A DNA stretch of 64,000 nucleotides, taken from Bedellia somnulentella (lineage: Eukaryota > Arthropoda > Insecta > Lepidoptera > Bedelliidae). The notes under the pieces are model-generated. The model did not search any database. It worked only from the letters and a program-made list of their open reading frames with translations, and was not told the DNA's origin. The first letter of the stretch is position 1; each line of letters starts with the position of its first letter. Location: the NCBI GenBank assembly GCA_963576735.1, contig OY755177.1, positions 10,354,001 to 10,418,000 of the forward strand, written 5' to 3'. A program made the translations under genes and the position numbers. Positions 51,873 through 63,215 of this stretch are shown here, piece by piece.

Positions 51873-51995
51873 ACTCAAGCCTACCTTTATTTAAATTTGG
51901 TCATAGCCTACATTGCTTCCTGAGGGTTAGTAAACTTAAACGGCTACTATAGAGACTAACGGGTTAACATGGCCAACTCAAGACATAAATCACCT
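51873..51995 (-). mobile_element. SINE family D, 3' fragment
   Basis: GGACTCAAGCCTACCTTTAT, TTTGGTCATAGCCTACATTG and AAACTTAAACGGCTACTATA match the D fragment at 120-245 in order. Confidence 0.5.
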
Positions 51996-52440
51996 TAATT
52001 TACGTTACCGTTGCGAGATAGGATGTGTATGAATAATAAAGCCATATTTATTAAAAAAAAACTATTAAAACATATCCTTCCGTCGAAGTGGAGATTTATT
52101 GTTAGTATCCTTTGAATTCGATCTATCTTTTGTAAATGTAGGCTCAAATACTATGAAAATTATTTAACCTTAAATAAATTTTAGAAAGATTTTAGTTAGA
52201 AAGATATTCTTAGCTTAGGCAAAGAAAAAACCATTACATTATTACATTTTTTTTATTATTAATTCATTATAAAGAAAAAATACATTGTACAATGATTATA
52301 TCGTGGTCACTTAATCATCTTCTAAGGTTTAATTGTGTTTACAGCACTTATCCGGCTGACCTTAGAAAACTTTAAGTCAGGGCCGATAAACTTTCAGTCA
52401 AATTCTAAATGTTTAAATATAATATATATTAAATAGTTGT
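51996..52440. other. AT-rich DNA, nothing recognised
   Basis: No element or gene recognised. Confidence 0.4.
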
Positions 52441-52695
52441 AGACTGCTGTGTAGTGTCGGCTTAGAATAACACAACCCCATTTCTTCCGGTGGGTGTACG
52501 TAGGAGGTGACTAACGGTATTGGGGCCTTTAAGGGATTGTTGGGCGATGCGGTTAGAGACCCATCACCAACAACCTTTATTTTTACCATCTTTTCCCCAC
52601 TCACATTTCCAAAAGTGGCTGAGGAATTTCTAATTACTTAGCTCTGGCTACCCCTTCTAGGGATTTATAGCCGTGAGTATATGTATGTATGTATG
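52441..52695 (+). mobile_element. SINE-like family A, full length
   Basis: Sense copy from GACTGCTGTGTAGTGTCGGC to GCCGTGAGTATATGTATGTA. AAATAGTT occurs just before and just after the copy as a probable short target duplication. Close to the common consensus. Confidence 0.9.
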
Positions 52696-52699
52696 TAAA

Positions 52700-53355
52700 T
52701 AGTTAAAGTGCGTAGTTAGAAGAATTGTACTCGTAACTTATAATCAACAATTGGGCTAACCGTTCCATTTATGTGTTATCCTTTTTTAAACACATACCTT
52801 CCAACTCAGACCTAAACCTTCTTATTCGGCAGGGTTGCCATGCTGAGGGAAAAGTCGTTAAAAAATGTATATGGCTTTATATATATTTCAACTTGTTGTT
52901 TTGCAAAAAGGCCTATCTTTTATTTTATTATTATAATATTCATAAAAATAATAGGTGTAGTATATGGAGGTAGCAGTTAATGCAGTTTGTAATATTCTAT
53001 CTTAACTGGGATATATCTACAAAGTTATATATTTAGAGTGGAACTGATTTTAAGACCACCGGATCGTCGACTCTAACGTTGTATATTAATATAAAAAAGT
53101 TCACCTGAGCAAAGTAAAAATAATTTTATTTCAATATCATAATCGTTTTGCACCCTGATACGGAGTTCTCTCAGTAGATGATATCAAAAATATTTATTTC
53201 AAAGAAGTATTACGACTATAAATCCAAATTAGTACTACGACTGATGCGCAATTTTGTCGACGTATCGAAAAGCTAATTAAATATATTGATCAAAAGGCAA
53301 AAATGTTATTCGTCGTACTGTTAGAAAAGAGAATTTTGTAAAGCTCAAGGTTTAT
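52700..53355. other. AT-rich DNA, nothing recognised
   Basis: No element or gene recognised. Confidence 0.4.
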
Positions 53356-53358
53356 TTT

Positions 53359-54050
53359 ACATACATACATACATATACTCACGCCATTAATTCCCATTGG
53401 GGTAGGCAGAGACTATCGATCGCCACTTCGTACGATTCGTGACAAACCTCTCTAGCTTCGTTTACATCCATCAATCTTTTCATACATGCTCTTTTATTCT
53501 TCATACTTCGGACGCCAGCCTTTTTGAGCACACTCTCAATTTGGTCCAAGTGTGTTCTCCGTGGTCGTCCTCTACTAACATTACCATCCACACTAGCTCT
53601 ATAGATCCCTTTTACCAATTTTCTATCATCCATCCTCTCTATGTGCCCAAACCATCTGAACATTCCTTTTTCTATCTTTCTTACAATATCATCTTTCACA
53701 CCACACTTTTCACGAATAACACTATTTCTCACTCGGTCACACAATCTAACATTACAAATTTTTCTGAGGGACCTCATCTCTACTGCATTCACTCTGCTCT
53801 CATGCTTCTTCTGCCACACCCAACATTCGCTTCCATACATAAGCGTAGGAACAAGAACAGCATCATGCACAGCCATTCGGGCCTTTTCATTGCTCCATTT
53901 ACCGCATTGCCCTTTTTCACTCTTCTTTCAATGTCATCATCACATTTTCCATCCCTTGTAAACAAACTTCCCAGATATACAAACTCCTTCACTTGTTCCA
54001 CATCCTTACCTAAATACCTAAAAGTCTTACTGAATATAAAATCAAGTTGA
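53359..54050 (-). pseudogene. RTE-a retrotransposon, best 3' copy
   Basis: Reference copy for RTE-a, on the minus strand. A 165-codon frame (53,876-53,379) reads AVHDAVLVPTLMYGSECWVW, then EMRSLRKICNVRLCDRVRNS, IEKGMFRWFGHIERMDDRKL and SRGRPRRTHLDQIESVLKKA, matching the C-terminal region after the reverse transcriptase in RTE-clade proteins. Its upstream continuation, VEQVKEFVYLGSLFTRDGKC, lies in another frame from about 54,020 to 53,900, so there is at least one frameshift. The stop codon TGA (53,379-53,381) falls inside GGCGTGAGTATATG, and the element ends a few bases later in (TATG)n, leaving practically no 3' UTR. It is 5'-truncated: endonuclease and RT core are absent. Confidence 0.9.
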
Positions 54051-54540
54051 GTCGCGCGTGACAGATATAAATACCAACAACAATAGAATAACAAAAATAA
54101 ACTTAAATATTTAAATTTCAATTTATTCCCGTCAAAATAAAGTTTTGATTCTATGTAAGTATGCATGTGTCTCTTTTCTTATCATTCATTTGCCAGATTT
54201 TAATTTCCTAGTCCGATTGGCCGCTAAGCCGTTAAAGATAAAAACTATAAGAGTGTTAATCAAAGCTAGAAACTCGGAACTACGCTTCTCCATTGCTAAT
54301 AATATTTAAAAATACATCAAACAAAATCGCTGCTGAGCCCACAAATTAAAAACAATAAGATAAGTATGCAAAGAACAAAAAGCAGTAAAAAATTAAACGT
54401 TGCCATGAACAAGCGCGTAACACTGACGGACGTCTCATAAACGTTACGAAGTTACATAACGAGTATGGGAAACGTATGAATTAGAGATACGGTGCAAAGG
54501 CGCATATTTTTTTTAAGTCTAGACAAGCTCGCACGGCCTA
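54051..54540. other. AT-rich DNA, nothing recognised
   Basis: No element recognised. Confidence 0.4.
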
Positions 54541-54730
54541 GTCAGTTAGTTGACGTGTTTCATCCGCCAATATTTCGGGCATGGCAACCGCCTGCAATCA
54601 AAAGCCGGCGGCGATCCTACGCACACATGCGACGAGTCCGTTTGTTGTGCTGTTAAGGCCAAGTTTTTGACGGAAACGGGTCAGTTATTGCATGATTTGA
54701 GTGACATAATATTGTATTTGGTTATGTTTT
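54541..54730 (+). other. GC-richer non-repetitive patch, function unknown
   Basis: A 60-codon frame (54,550-54,732) runs through a compact GC-richer patch, preceded by TCAGTTAGTTGACGTG, which has an arthropod initiator-like TCAGT and a TTGACGTG element. The peptide (GHGNRLQSKAGGDPTHTCDE..) shows no domain that I recognise, and no splice donor was found at its end. It could be a small exon, a regulatory patch or repeat debris. Confidence 0.2.
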
Positions 54731-55660
54731 AATGAGAGGTTAGGGATGAGATGATTATTACGTATAGTATAATGGAGTGAAATGCTTTAATTAGATTGTA
54801 AATGTAGAATCTTGAAAATGAATTAACATTTTGGTCAGATGATTAAATGCAAGATCGTAAGTTTGTCCAATTAGGATGTAATTATTATAATTAGTATAAA
54901 GTAGTAAAGTAGTTAAATAATTGTATAAATGCATACAATAGGAGAGTATACAGTCATAGTGTAGTGCGTCGTGCATACAATCATAAGTAACTTCATAAAT
55001 GATCGTGCATTCACAGTTGACACTATCGATCGTCATGGACGCATACAAACTTGCGAATTGCCTCAGTTTGCTACATAACGTAACATTAGAACTTTTTAAC
55101 GTCTAGGTTTAAAATTTGCATTACTTGTAAACCATATGTATAAAATTAGGGTAAAATGCGGCATGCAAAAACGTAAGGCTAAATAACTAACAACTATAAT
55201 TTAAATATTACAAAAAACCAAAAACAGAGAAATAAAAACAGTCAAGTTTAAATTTCTGTCAAATTTTATAAAGTATAATTATTATAATTTATTTTCTGAA
55301 CATTCTCAAAAATGACTCACAATAAGTTTCCACTTTGTCTGACTGCGTTCGAGCTAGACCTTAAACCTCATAATGAATACGTATAGGCTAGCCTAGACTG
55401 GCGCATATATGTGTTGCGAATGTGTGCGTGCAGACGCAAAGTTTACCAATGTTGCCCTTGAACGCATATGCGACTGTAGATAATTTCAAATTTTAGATGA
55501 AGCAGTTTTGCTTACCGAATCAGTACGATAGATTCAAATACGTATTTACAGCTTAACATTTGCATGTAAGTAACGTTTTGCTTTGAATCCACGTGAGAAT
55601 TAGAAAATATCTTACTACAGATATACTGTTTTTATCTTCGGCTTTTTCCAGATTACATAG
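54731..55660. other. AT-rich DNA, nothing recognised
   Basis: No element or gene recognised. Confidence 0.4.
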
Positions 55661-55664
55661 ATAG

Positions 55665-56070
55665 TATCATCATCAGCCGATAGACAACCACTGTTGGAGT
55701 AAAGCATCCCCCAAAGATATCTACAAGGTAGCGTTTGCCCTCATCCATAGGCTTCACTCGACTTTCACCAATTTGTCGGTTCATCTTGAGAGAAGCCTCC
55801 AACTCCAAGCTAATAACTCTTGAGCCCAACGGCCGTTGGTTCTGCTTTTGATGTGTCTTTCTTATTATTGCCTCTTATATGTTAGTTACTCCGGTTACTC
55901 TACGGAACTTGATATGGAAATCCTAACATAGCTCTCTCCATTTGGGTGACTCCTAAGCATTCCCATGAGACCCATTCAATAAGCCCAAAACCTAAGTAAG
56001 TAACCCATTTGACTCTGCAGAATTTTGGTCGAGATGATATGTTATAGATTTCCGAACGCTGGCCATCCGA
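55665..56070 (-). pseudogene. RTE-b ORF C-terminal relic
   Basis: Minus-strand relic ending at ATCATCATCAGCCGATAGAC followed by CCACTGTTGGAGTAAAGC. In sense direction it carries VTQMERAMLGFPYQV near 55,910-55,950, the same MERAxLG segment as the relic at 10.15 kb, then AACCGACGGCCGTTGG-type sequence (plus strand CCCAACGGCCGTTGGTTCTG), and ends in a QQW-like stretch before the GATGATGAT tail. Many frame breaks. Confidence 0.7.
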
Positions 56071-56274
56071 AATGGATTTGACAGTTGACCTCATTCTCGA
56101 AGTTGGCATTACCGCACCAAATGGTTTGCTACATTATTTGTGTCTATATTATACGATAGTGACTGTGAAGACAGCGCTCATTTTGGTCCTAAATTTAGTT
56201 CACACACTTGATTATACATACGTATTTATATACATAAATCAGGCAATAGGCAGGCAGGTCTATTGCCTGAATGA

Positions 56275-56403
56275 TGATAATGATGATGGGTTTCCAACCC
56301 CATTGCGCAAAAATCACTTAAAAAACCTCGATGACCTTAGTCGCCTCTGATTATCACTCATGAAAAGAAATGGGGTAGTGCTATTCTAAACCGACACTAC
56401 ACA
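56275..56403 (-). mobile_element. SINE-like family A, 5' half
   Basis: GATGATGGGTTTCCAACCCC, ATTGCGCAAAAATCACTTAA, CCTTAGTCGCCTCTGATTAT and TTCTAAACCGACACTACACA on the minus strand. The 3' half is missing; the flank carries an inverted CAGGCAATAG/CTATTGCCTG pair. Confidence 0.8.
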
Positions 56404-57555
56404 GCAACCACAGTACAAATTATATTAGAGGATATTTTAACAGAGACATAATGTCACCTTCACGTTTGACGAAACAAAATAAACACTATAGATGCGTTGG
56501 TCTGTTTGTAAGACTATACAGCAGCGCTGACAGTGATTGCCTATTAGTCAAACCTGACCGAGTTTCAAAACTTGTAGTATTGGATCCTTGAACGTATATC
56601 ACGGCCATTTTACACAAAGTTTGTCTGCCGTCTAATTGCAAAAACTGCGGTCGCTTATGGTCACTTTTGTGGTCATAATACAAGTAGGTAGGTTTATTCT
56701 GTAAACTTCAAAATGAAATGTCGACCAAAAAAGCGACATCGACATTTTAATGATAAACTTGTTTTAAAATCATCGGAAAATAATACAGATTAATATTAGA
56801 AGTGAATTAAATTCATTAAATAGTAATTTTAAAAGTTAAAATTTGTAAATTACAAGATTACTCACTCAGTCACGAATTGTATGAAATATATTTATCAATC
56901 CATCGATAAAAAGAGACATGATAAAATAATGTAAAACACCTGGAAAAATAATAATCTTATATCACTTTCCAATAACGACCGAATTTTCCGAACCGAACGA
57001 TCGGCCAATATTATTATTCATTATTTTTTTCGGACAACAATGGATCAATTAGGACTAAGAGCTGTATGTGTATTAAAAATCGAAAATTTAATCAAATTCA
57101 CAATTACATCAAATTATAATAAGTTACAGTTAATTCAAATTAAAATTAACTTATTCCGAAAATTAAATTATTCCTTGAGTAAAAAAAAATTGCACAACTT
57201 TGATGACTACTCAACTGTCACTCACGGTTAAAGAATAATATTACTTGACCATGTTACTCTAAACACACACTTACGCCTGTACAAAACTACTTGCAGCAAA
57301 ATTTGAATGTCAAAATATCATTCCAAAGTCATAGATGATGCATTTTTTCTATACTAATCTAAGGATGGTTATCGGCTTAACGCAGACGCAGCTTAACGTG
57401 TCATTTATCTTATGTAAATACTGTCTCATCTGCGCAGTGATTTAGTATCTATACTATAACCATTAGGAATAAGTCGAAGCCTAAGGTATTACACTTATAA
57501 CAACCCCAATATGTCAACACTGAGGCTACTTTATTGGGGAAATTTGAACATCTTG
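56404..57555. other. AT-rich DNA without recognised elements
   Basis: Frames at 56,486-56,683 and 57,040-57,231 have no motifs and no splice support. Confidence 0.4.
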
Positions 57556-57559
57556 ATGT

Positions 57560-57715
57560 GTCCTCCAAAGCACAAACTTTTCGATAATCAGGTGGTTGCA
57601 GCCTGCGTTACCCCAACACTCTAGGTTTAATCTTACTGATTGAATCCGTGAATGAGACTTCCGTATGTAAGCCGAGCACTTTACCACTAGACCACGTAGT
57701 TATTTTGATGTTTTA
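57560..57715 (-). mobile_element. SINE family D with a different tRNA-like head
   Basis: On the minus strand: ACTACGTGGTCTAGTGGTAA (box A-like TGGTCTAGTGG) and CGGATTCAATC (box B-like), then GGTTTAATC.. and CACCTGATTATCGAAAAGTT followed by TGTGCTTTGGAGGACA, as in the D body. It confirms D as a tRNA-derived SINE with variable heads. Confidence 0.65.
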
Positions 57716-58109
57716 ATATCTATGACGGAGTGAAAACATTAAAATACTCAAACTGACACAATGCAAAACAATTCATATTTTTCAAACTCTTGGTAGTAAT
57801 GGTAGTAATATTTTAAAATATTTATTTATTTATAAATAAGAAGTCGTAAAGAGCTTTTTACTCCACTGGTTGATTTTTTCCATTATTGCAAAAAAAACGA
57901 AAAAATTAGCAAACAAAAATAAGTATATAATTTTGCGTTTATTTGGCACAGTTAAATCGCATAGTATGAAAAATAATTGCTGGTTTCAGGTCGGTATTTT
58001 CACACCTACTTTACGGGTCTCTACGGTAAATGATTTTGAGTGATTGTATGTGTCTAAATATCGTAATTAGCTTGTTATTATGATGACCATGTCCTACTCT
58101 ATACAGCAT
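57716..58109. other. AT-rich DNA, nothing recognised
   Basis: No element or gene recognised. Confidence 0.4.
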
Positions 58110-58325
58110 ATCGTTTACGCCGTACATCTTTAAAGAGGGGGCATATAAACTAGGTACTTCTTCAAATCATAAAGTGTTAAAACAACATGACTAAAAACTA
58201 CTTGGCTATGAGGAGTCCATGATAAGTTAACCACACACGGGACATTAGCAAATACAAATTAATGTAGGCCATTAACAGTAATACGTGCTCTTGTTCACAA
58301 ACTGTTCCAATTAAATACAAAAATA
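58110..58325 (-). mobile_element. SINE family C, old copy
   Basis: GTTTACGCCGTACATCTTTA, AGGGGGCATATAAACTAGGT, CATGACTAAAAACTACTTGG, ATGATAAGTTAACCACACAC and AAATTAATGTAGGCC keep the family order on the minus strand. Confidence 0.6.
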
Positions 58326-58964
58326 ACTTATTAATAAATATATTTTGTTAATAATTAGTACAAGACAAGGTAGTTTAAATATAGTAAATTTGTCATTTCA
58401 CTATAAGTACAGATGACGTAAGAAAGTGCGAATATAATATGAAGACTAGGGACAGACAACCTGTGTTTAATATCAAACAAGGTCTGCAGGCAAACCTTCG
58501 ATTTTGTAGTCATTGTTAATGTTATAGTCCCGAGTAATTTTGTTCTGATAATTATGTAGTTATCTCACAACAATAGATTCGGATTTTTCATACTTTCAAA
58601 CTTAAAAAAACTTAAACTTATTAAACTTAAAATTATTTAAACTTATGTTATAATTATAATGTACAAATAAAAAATAATAAGACATAATATATTCCGACAG
58701 TGTGAAATATTGAGCTATCGATAATTACGTTGTAGTCTGGCCAGCCTAAGCTAGACTTGTGCACACGCCAAGGACGTTTTTTATACCGTTCATAATTACA
58801 TACATGCCTCACACAATGTGTACGAATATGTATGTGCAACACGCGGCACGCACACACGCGTGCACTCCCACGCACGACAAAGATTAAAATTGGTTACAAG
58901 ATTAGATGTGGCATTCGTTTGATACTAGATTTAAAACGTTAAGAGTACTTTATATATCTATTGT
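58326..58964. other. AT-rich DNA, nothing recognised
   Basis: A (CA)-rich patch with CACGCGGCACGCACACACGC lies near 58,838-58,862; it is simple-sequence-like. No gene recognised. Confidence 0.4.
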
Positions 58965-59075
58965 GAAAAACTTGGATACTCTGAACACCAGGTGACAATG
59001 TCTCGTGATGTTCAGAAGTATTAGTACCTCTGTCAACCCCTTTGGGAATATTCAGCGTGAACGTTTGAGTTCAAT
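58965..59075 (+). mobile_element. SINE family C, 3' end
   Basis: TTGGATACTCTGAACACCAG, GTGACAATGTCTCGTGATGT and TTCAGAAGTATTAGTACCTC through TATTCAGCGTGAACGTTTGA. Confidence 0.8.
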
Positions 59076-59204
59076 GTATAAAATAAATTCGTGTTAGCTA
59101 CACTATTTATACCTCATAAACGGCTGAACAGATTTGGCTTAAAATTGGTGGGCAGCTGAAAATTTCATAAATGGCAACGAGCGACAACGAATATGACCTT
59201 TAAA

Positions 59205-59985
59205 AGTAAAGTAAAAAGTAAAAATGTTTTATTCAAATAAAGTTTCAGTAACAATATTTAAAGATATGTATCACATTCACATAACAAAAGTATGGTGTAT
59301 TTGTTACAATAGTTTTGAGTTCTACCCCCCGAACTAGTGAAAACACTGTATTACGGCAAGGTAGGCGCTCATCGCTACTCGGGCTCGCGCTATTCAATAG
59401 AACATGATTTATTGCCCTTTACAAACTGTGACAACAATGTACAGTATATGCACGATTTCAAGATAAAACAATAAATCTAATAACATACTATTTTGAATAT
59501 GATTTTTTTATATATGTGCATATTACAACTTTATCAAACATGGATATATTACTTGAGATACTTATATATATTTAAATATATACATATATATTCATCAATA
59601 AACATACATAAGTAAAGTACATATAAACCACATACACACACATATATATATATATATATACATATATATACCTAGCCTACGCATACATATAGCAGAAACA
59701 ACAACACAGGCAGTCTTAAGATAATCTTATGGATAATGTAATTTACTTTTGATTTTTCACTAGGATAATATATTAAGTAGATTTTCAGTTTCAGTGTAAT
59801 CCAATTTTATGATATAATTATAAATAGCTAGTTTAATTTTATTGTAGGTCATATTAGAAATAGTAACTGTCTTGGAAATTTGGTTATATAGATATGGGCC
59901 GCGAAAATAAGTACAACCCTGAGAAAATTCTAATCTAATAATAAAAAGAGGAAAAATACACAGGCTATGTATCATCCCGCATTTA
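59205..59985 (-). pseudogene. Non-LTR retrotransposon ORF C-terminus and 3' UTR
   Basis: A minus-strand 71-codon frame (59,975-59,760) contains FSQGCTYFRGPYLYNQISK and ends LDYTETENLLNILS, which resembles the extreme C-terminus of a LINE ORF2 of the CR1/Jockey type. About 500 bases of UTR-like sequence follow, ending near ACTTTATTTGAATAAAACAT and TTTTTACTTTTTAC at 59,205-59,245. It is 5'-truncated and may have inserted into H. A (TA)n/(CA)n tract at 59,630-59,670 interrupts the UTR. Confidence 0.55.
59575..59670. repeat. (TA)n/(CA)n microsatellite
   Basis: ATATATACATATATATTC, then ACACACACATATATATATAT: simple sequence, longest pure TA run at about 59,642-59,660. Confidence 0.85.
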
Positions 59986-60045
59986 TAAAAAAATTAAAAC
60001 TGCCCGTGCGAAGCTGGACCGCCCACTAGTATTATTTTATATGGC

Positions 60046-62165
60046 TTTTAAAAGTTAAATTAATAACCGTGTAAATGTGGAGGGGAGATTTCAGTGTCTA
60101 TTCGTTACTAAATGTAGGGGACAAATCGACTGTAGTATTAGTCATGACAGTTGAAATAACATCATTGTATGCGAGATGTAATGTGTTTGTCTGTGTAGGA
60201 GAGGCTGAAAATTAATACACGTGCAGCAGCTATTTCTATGTGATGTTAACTCTAAAGAATATTTACCTATTGTGTGCATGCATGTGATGCATTTCAGATA
60301 GTGACTGAAAATATTATGCCCAATTAACTCAGTTTTAGATTTTATTTATTAGGATAATTTGCGATATACTGCCTTTTGTTTTTATACTATTGAACTATCA
60401 GAAAAATATGACAACTTATTTTTTTAGTAATTAGTGTTTCATGTAATGTCAGAAAAGACGTCATAAGTTGAAATAATATGTTCCTAACTTGAATAATTAA
60501 TAATAAATTATATATATAATAATAATTAATGCATTGCATCTCTTTCAATGTTCATAAGATTGAGATACAGTTTATACTTTATAAAAATACTTTTTTTGCA
60601 AATAAAATCAACTCAGGTAACAAAAATTAATAAAACTGTACAATACATGGCTTTTGTAAGTTTGGATTACTTTCCCGTATATATTTTTTATTTTGTAACT
60701 TAAAGCAAATCAACGAGTATATGTGAAGCAACTGTATAAAAAACGTTAGTACCGGACGACCATAGGTACTCAAGGTGGGAATAGAGCAAATTTAATCCGT
60801 CTGAGCGATATAAAAAGTCACTAGCAAAATGGTAAACGTATCTAAATGTAATTATCTGTCTAGTCCAAAAGCTCAACGACCCCAAGCTTTGTCCGCTTTT
60901 GGTATTCCCCATGACTAAGATAAAAGAAATTATATTGAAAAGAACCAACATTAAGTTGTAAATTATTATGTTACAATAAGTATTATGGTGTAAATATAAT
61001 ATTTTATGGAATGGCAGAGCACTGGTTTCTACCTTATTGATAAAAAACTAAAGTAGGTAAAGAAAGAAGTCTAAGTGGTTACGTTTTTTTCGCTAAAATC
61101 TTTTTTCCCAATCATCAATGTAAATGCAAAAACATTACAGTCGTACATGTTTTCTGTATTTCCTTGTTATAGCTACGTTTAACACAACTTTGTCTAAGCA
61201 TCATCTCGGTTTAGAACGTGGCTTTGGAGGTAAATAGGCCTACAGGTTTGGAATGCTACAAAAAACAGACTGATCTTTTTTTGTGTCTGTTGTGACTAGA
61301 CATAGCTCTGAATATAGGCTGCTAACTTGAACATTCGACAACCGAAACGAGTTGTCCATATTTGAACAATTTATCCGAATTAAACTTTCAATACATTTAC
61401 ATATTTATCTTCTATTTAATAAAAAATATATGATTTTACGTTCATTCATTGGTGTTTAACTCAAAGGGTCATATTGCCTATCTTTATAGCTTAATTTTTT
61501 GACTTTAAAAAAGCTATCTGCATATTTATTTATGCCATCACCGATATTTTTTTATGGGTGACAAAACTTTAATGGTGAAAGCGATGGTCAATATCTGACC
61601 TTTGTGATAGACTTCATCAAAGGTTATCTCATATTTTGTTACAATTTCCACTAGGTAAATAGTACTCATTCTAGGCATATATTGGAACTATCATATCATT
61701 TATAATTATAATAATTTAATAATTTTTTTTTGACATTTGTAAATAATTACATAGCTTATCCATCATACACTAATTTCAAATGTCTAAAGATGCCAATGCA
61801 TTCGACATTTTAAGCCTTAAAATATACTTATTACAACTCTACAGTTTGGCAAGGAATTTGAGAAAAAAAGTCTACAAAAAATCTCGAAAAGAACCATAAC
61901 ATAGAAATCCTGTATAAAATATACGGTTCGCAGAAATACTTAAAAACTACACAACTCGTGACAGATATTTCTAACACATCAAGCACAGCAACGATCATAA
62001 ATAACGAATAACCATAAAATAGCATACCGAAGTACATGTGTAGGTGCAATACAGACGCATATTATGTACCATCAATGTATGCAGTAAATAATGTACGCAA
62101 ACGTTGATAATATGACCTTGATCTCACGCAGCGGCGCGCGTGTAACCAATGCCGAGGGCGTACCA
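60046..62165. other. AT-rich DNA without recognised elements
   Basis: About 2.1 kb without recognised repeats. Minus-strand frames of 83 codons (60,700-60,951) and 72 codons (61,831-62,049) show no motifs. A CpG-rich spot at 62,128-62,166 (CACGCAGCGGCGCGCGTGTA) borders the next repeat. Confidence 0.4.
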
Positions 62166-62167
62166 AG

Positions 62168-62600
62168 CTGCATTGTCACTGCCGTGCTATTAGACGAAAC
62201 CATGTATTACGTTCTACCTGTACATTTTTGTATCGTATTGTAAACAAATTGCATTTTCATACATACCATTCTCGTACCATGGTGATGTTAGACAACTTCT
62301 CCTAAATGGTTTGATGGATTCTTAATAAATTTTCTGTTACTTTATTATTGAGTAGGTCTGAGAATAGACAGTTAAGCGGATTGCATTGTCACTGTCATAC
62401 TGTTAGACAAAACCATATATCACATTTTACCTGTACATTTTATATTTATATTGATACAAAATCAATATAAATATAAAATGCGTTTTCGTATATACAATTC
62501 TCGTGGCACGGTGATGTTAGATTGCTTCTCAGAAATGGTCTGACTGATTCTTATTCAATTTGCTTTGAGTACTGAGTGGGTCCGAGAATAGGGAACTATG
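62168..62600. repeat. Imperfect tandem duplication, ~213-bp units
   Basis: Unit 1 (about 62,168-62,375) and unit 2 (about 62,381-62,600) share TGCATTGTCACTG, ACCTGTACATTTT, TTCTCGT.CCATGGTGATGTT / TTCTCGTGGCACGGTGATGTT, AATGGT.TGA and TCTGAGAATAG/TCCGAGAATAG in the same order. The copies have diverged clearly. Unit 2 contains a perfect 20-bp-arm hairpin that unit 1 lacks. Confidence 0.8.
62436..62480. repeat. Perfect 20-bp inverted repeat
   Basis: CATTTTATATTTATATTGAT, a 5-base loop ACAAA, then ATCAATATAAATATAAAATG. Arms are perfectly complementary and AT-rich. Confidence 0.95.
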
Positions 62601-63106
62601 GTGTAGACCCCGATTATGCTTGTTTATCCTTTTATTATGTTCTTATCAAGTATATACCTAAAAGACAATTGCCTGGCTAGCTTACACCAATTATATTATT
62701 GATTTACCTGTGGAATCTAGAATTTCTATAAATCCTACTATGCACTCTTGCAATAGTTACAATCTGGCTCCATGATAAAGATAAGTCTTTTTAATTTCTT
62801 TTTGTCTATAACCGGTCAATAAAACGCCTTGAATTATTAATTTGAAATATAATTTATTTTTACATATTCGAGGGGTATCAATAACACCTGTGGTTTAATT
62901 GAAATAAGAAAACATACTATATACACAGATCAAGTTAGCCTCAAACTAAGCAGAATTTGAATTATGAGACACTACCTCAGCGATATGTTTTTAATATTAT
63001 ATATACCTACACATATAACAATATATGTATTATATAATATTCAAAAAAGGAATATATAATAAAATATTTTTTTACTACAGCATACAATGATTTGCACTGG
63101 ATCACT
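62601..63106. other. AT-rich DNA, nothing recognised
   Basis: No element or gene recognised. Confidence 0.4.
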
Positions 63107-63215
63107 AGTAGATACTAACGTCATTAGTTCCCATTGGGGTAGGCAGATCGATCGCCACTTTGTGCGACCCTGGCGAATCTCTCGAGCTTCGTCTACATTC
63201 ACCAATCTTTTTAAG
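63107..63215 (-). mobile_element. RTE-a 3' end
   Basis: GATACTAACGTCATTAGTTC, CCATTGGGGTAGGCAGATCG, CACTTTGTGCGACCCTGGCG and CTCTCGAGCTTCGTCTACAT on the minus strand. Confidence 0.8.

Larger units (their letters stand above)
59085..60045 (+). mobile_element. Dispersed repeat H, interrupted
   Basis: Left piece 59,085-59,200 (AACGGCTGAACAGATTTGGC, TTAAAATTGGTGGGCAGC) and right piece about 59,990-60,045 (AACTGCCCGTGCGAAGCTGG, ACTAGTATTATTTTAT) look like the two ends of one H element, with a minus-strand LINE fragment between them. Confidence 0.5.

Noticed and set aside
53439..54050. 203-codon plus-strand frame
   Set aside because: Antisense to the RTE-a ORF; low-complexity Ser/Thr/Phe-rich translation without domain features.
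62436..62480. Transcription terminator
   Set aside because: This is a eukaryotic, AT-only hairpin inside a repeat unit; no gene ends here.
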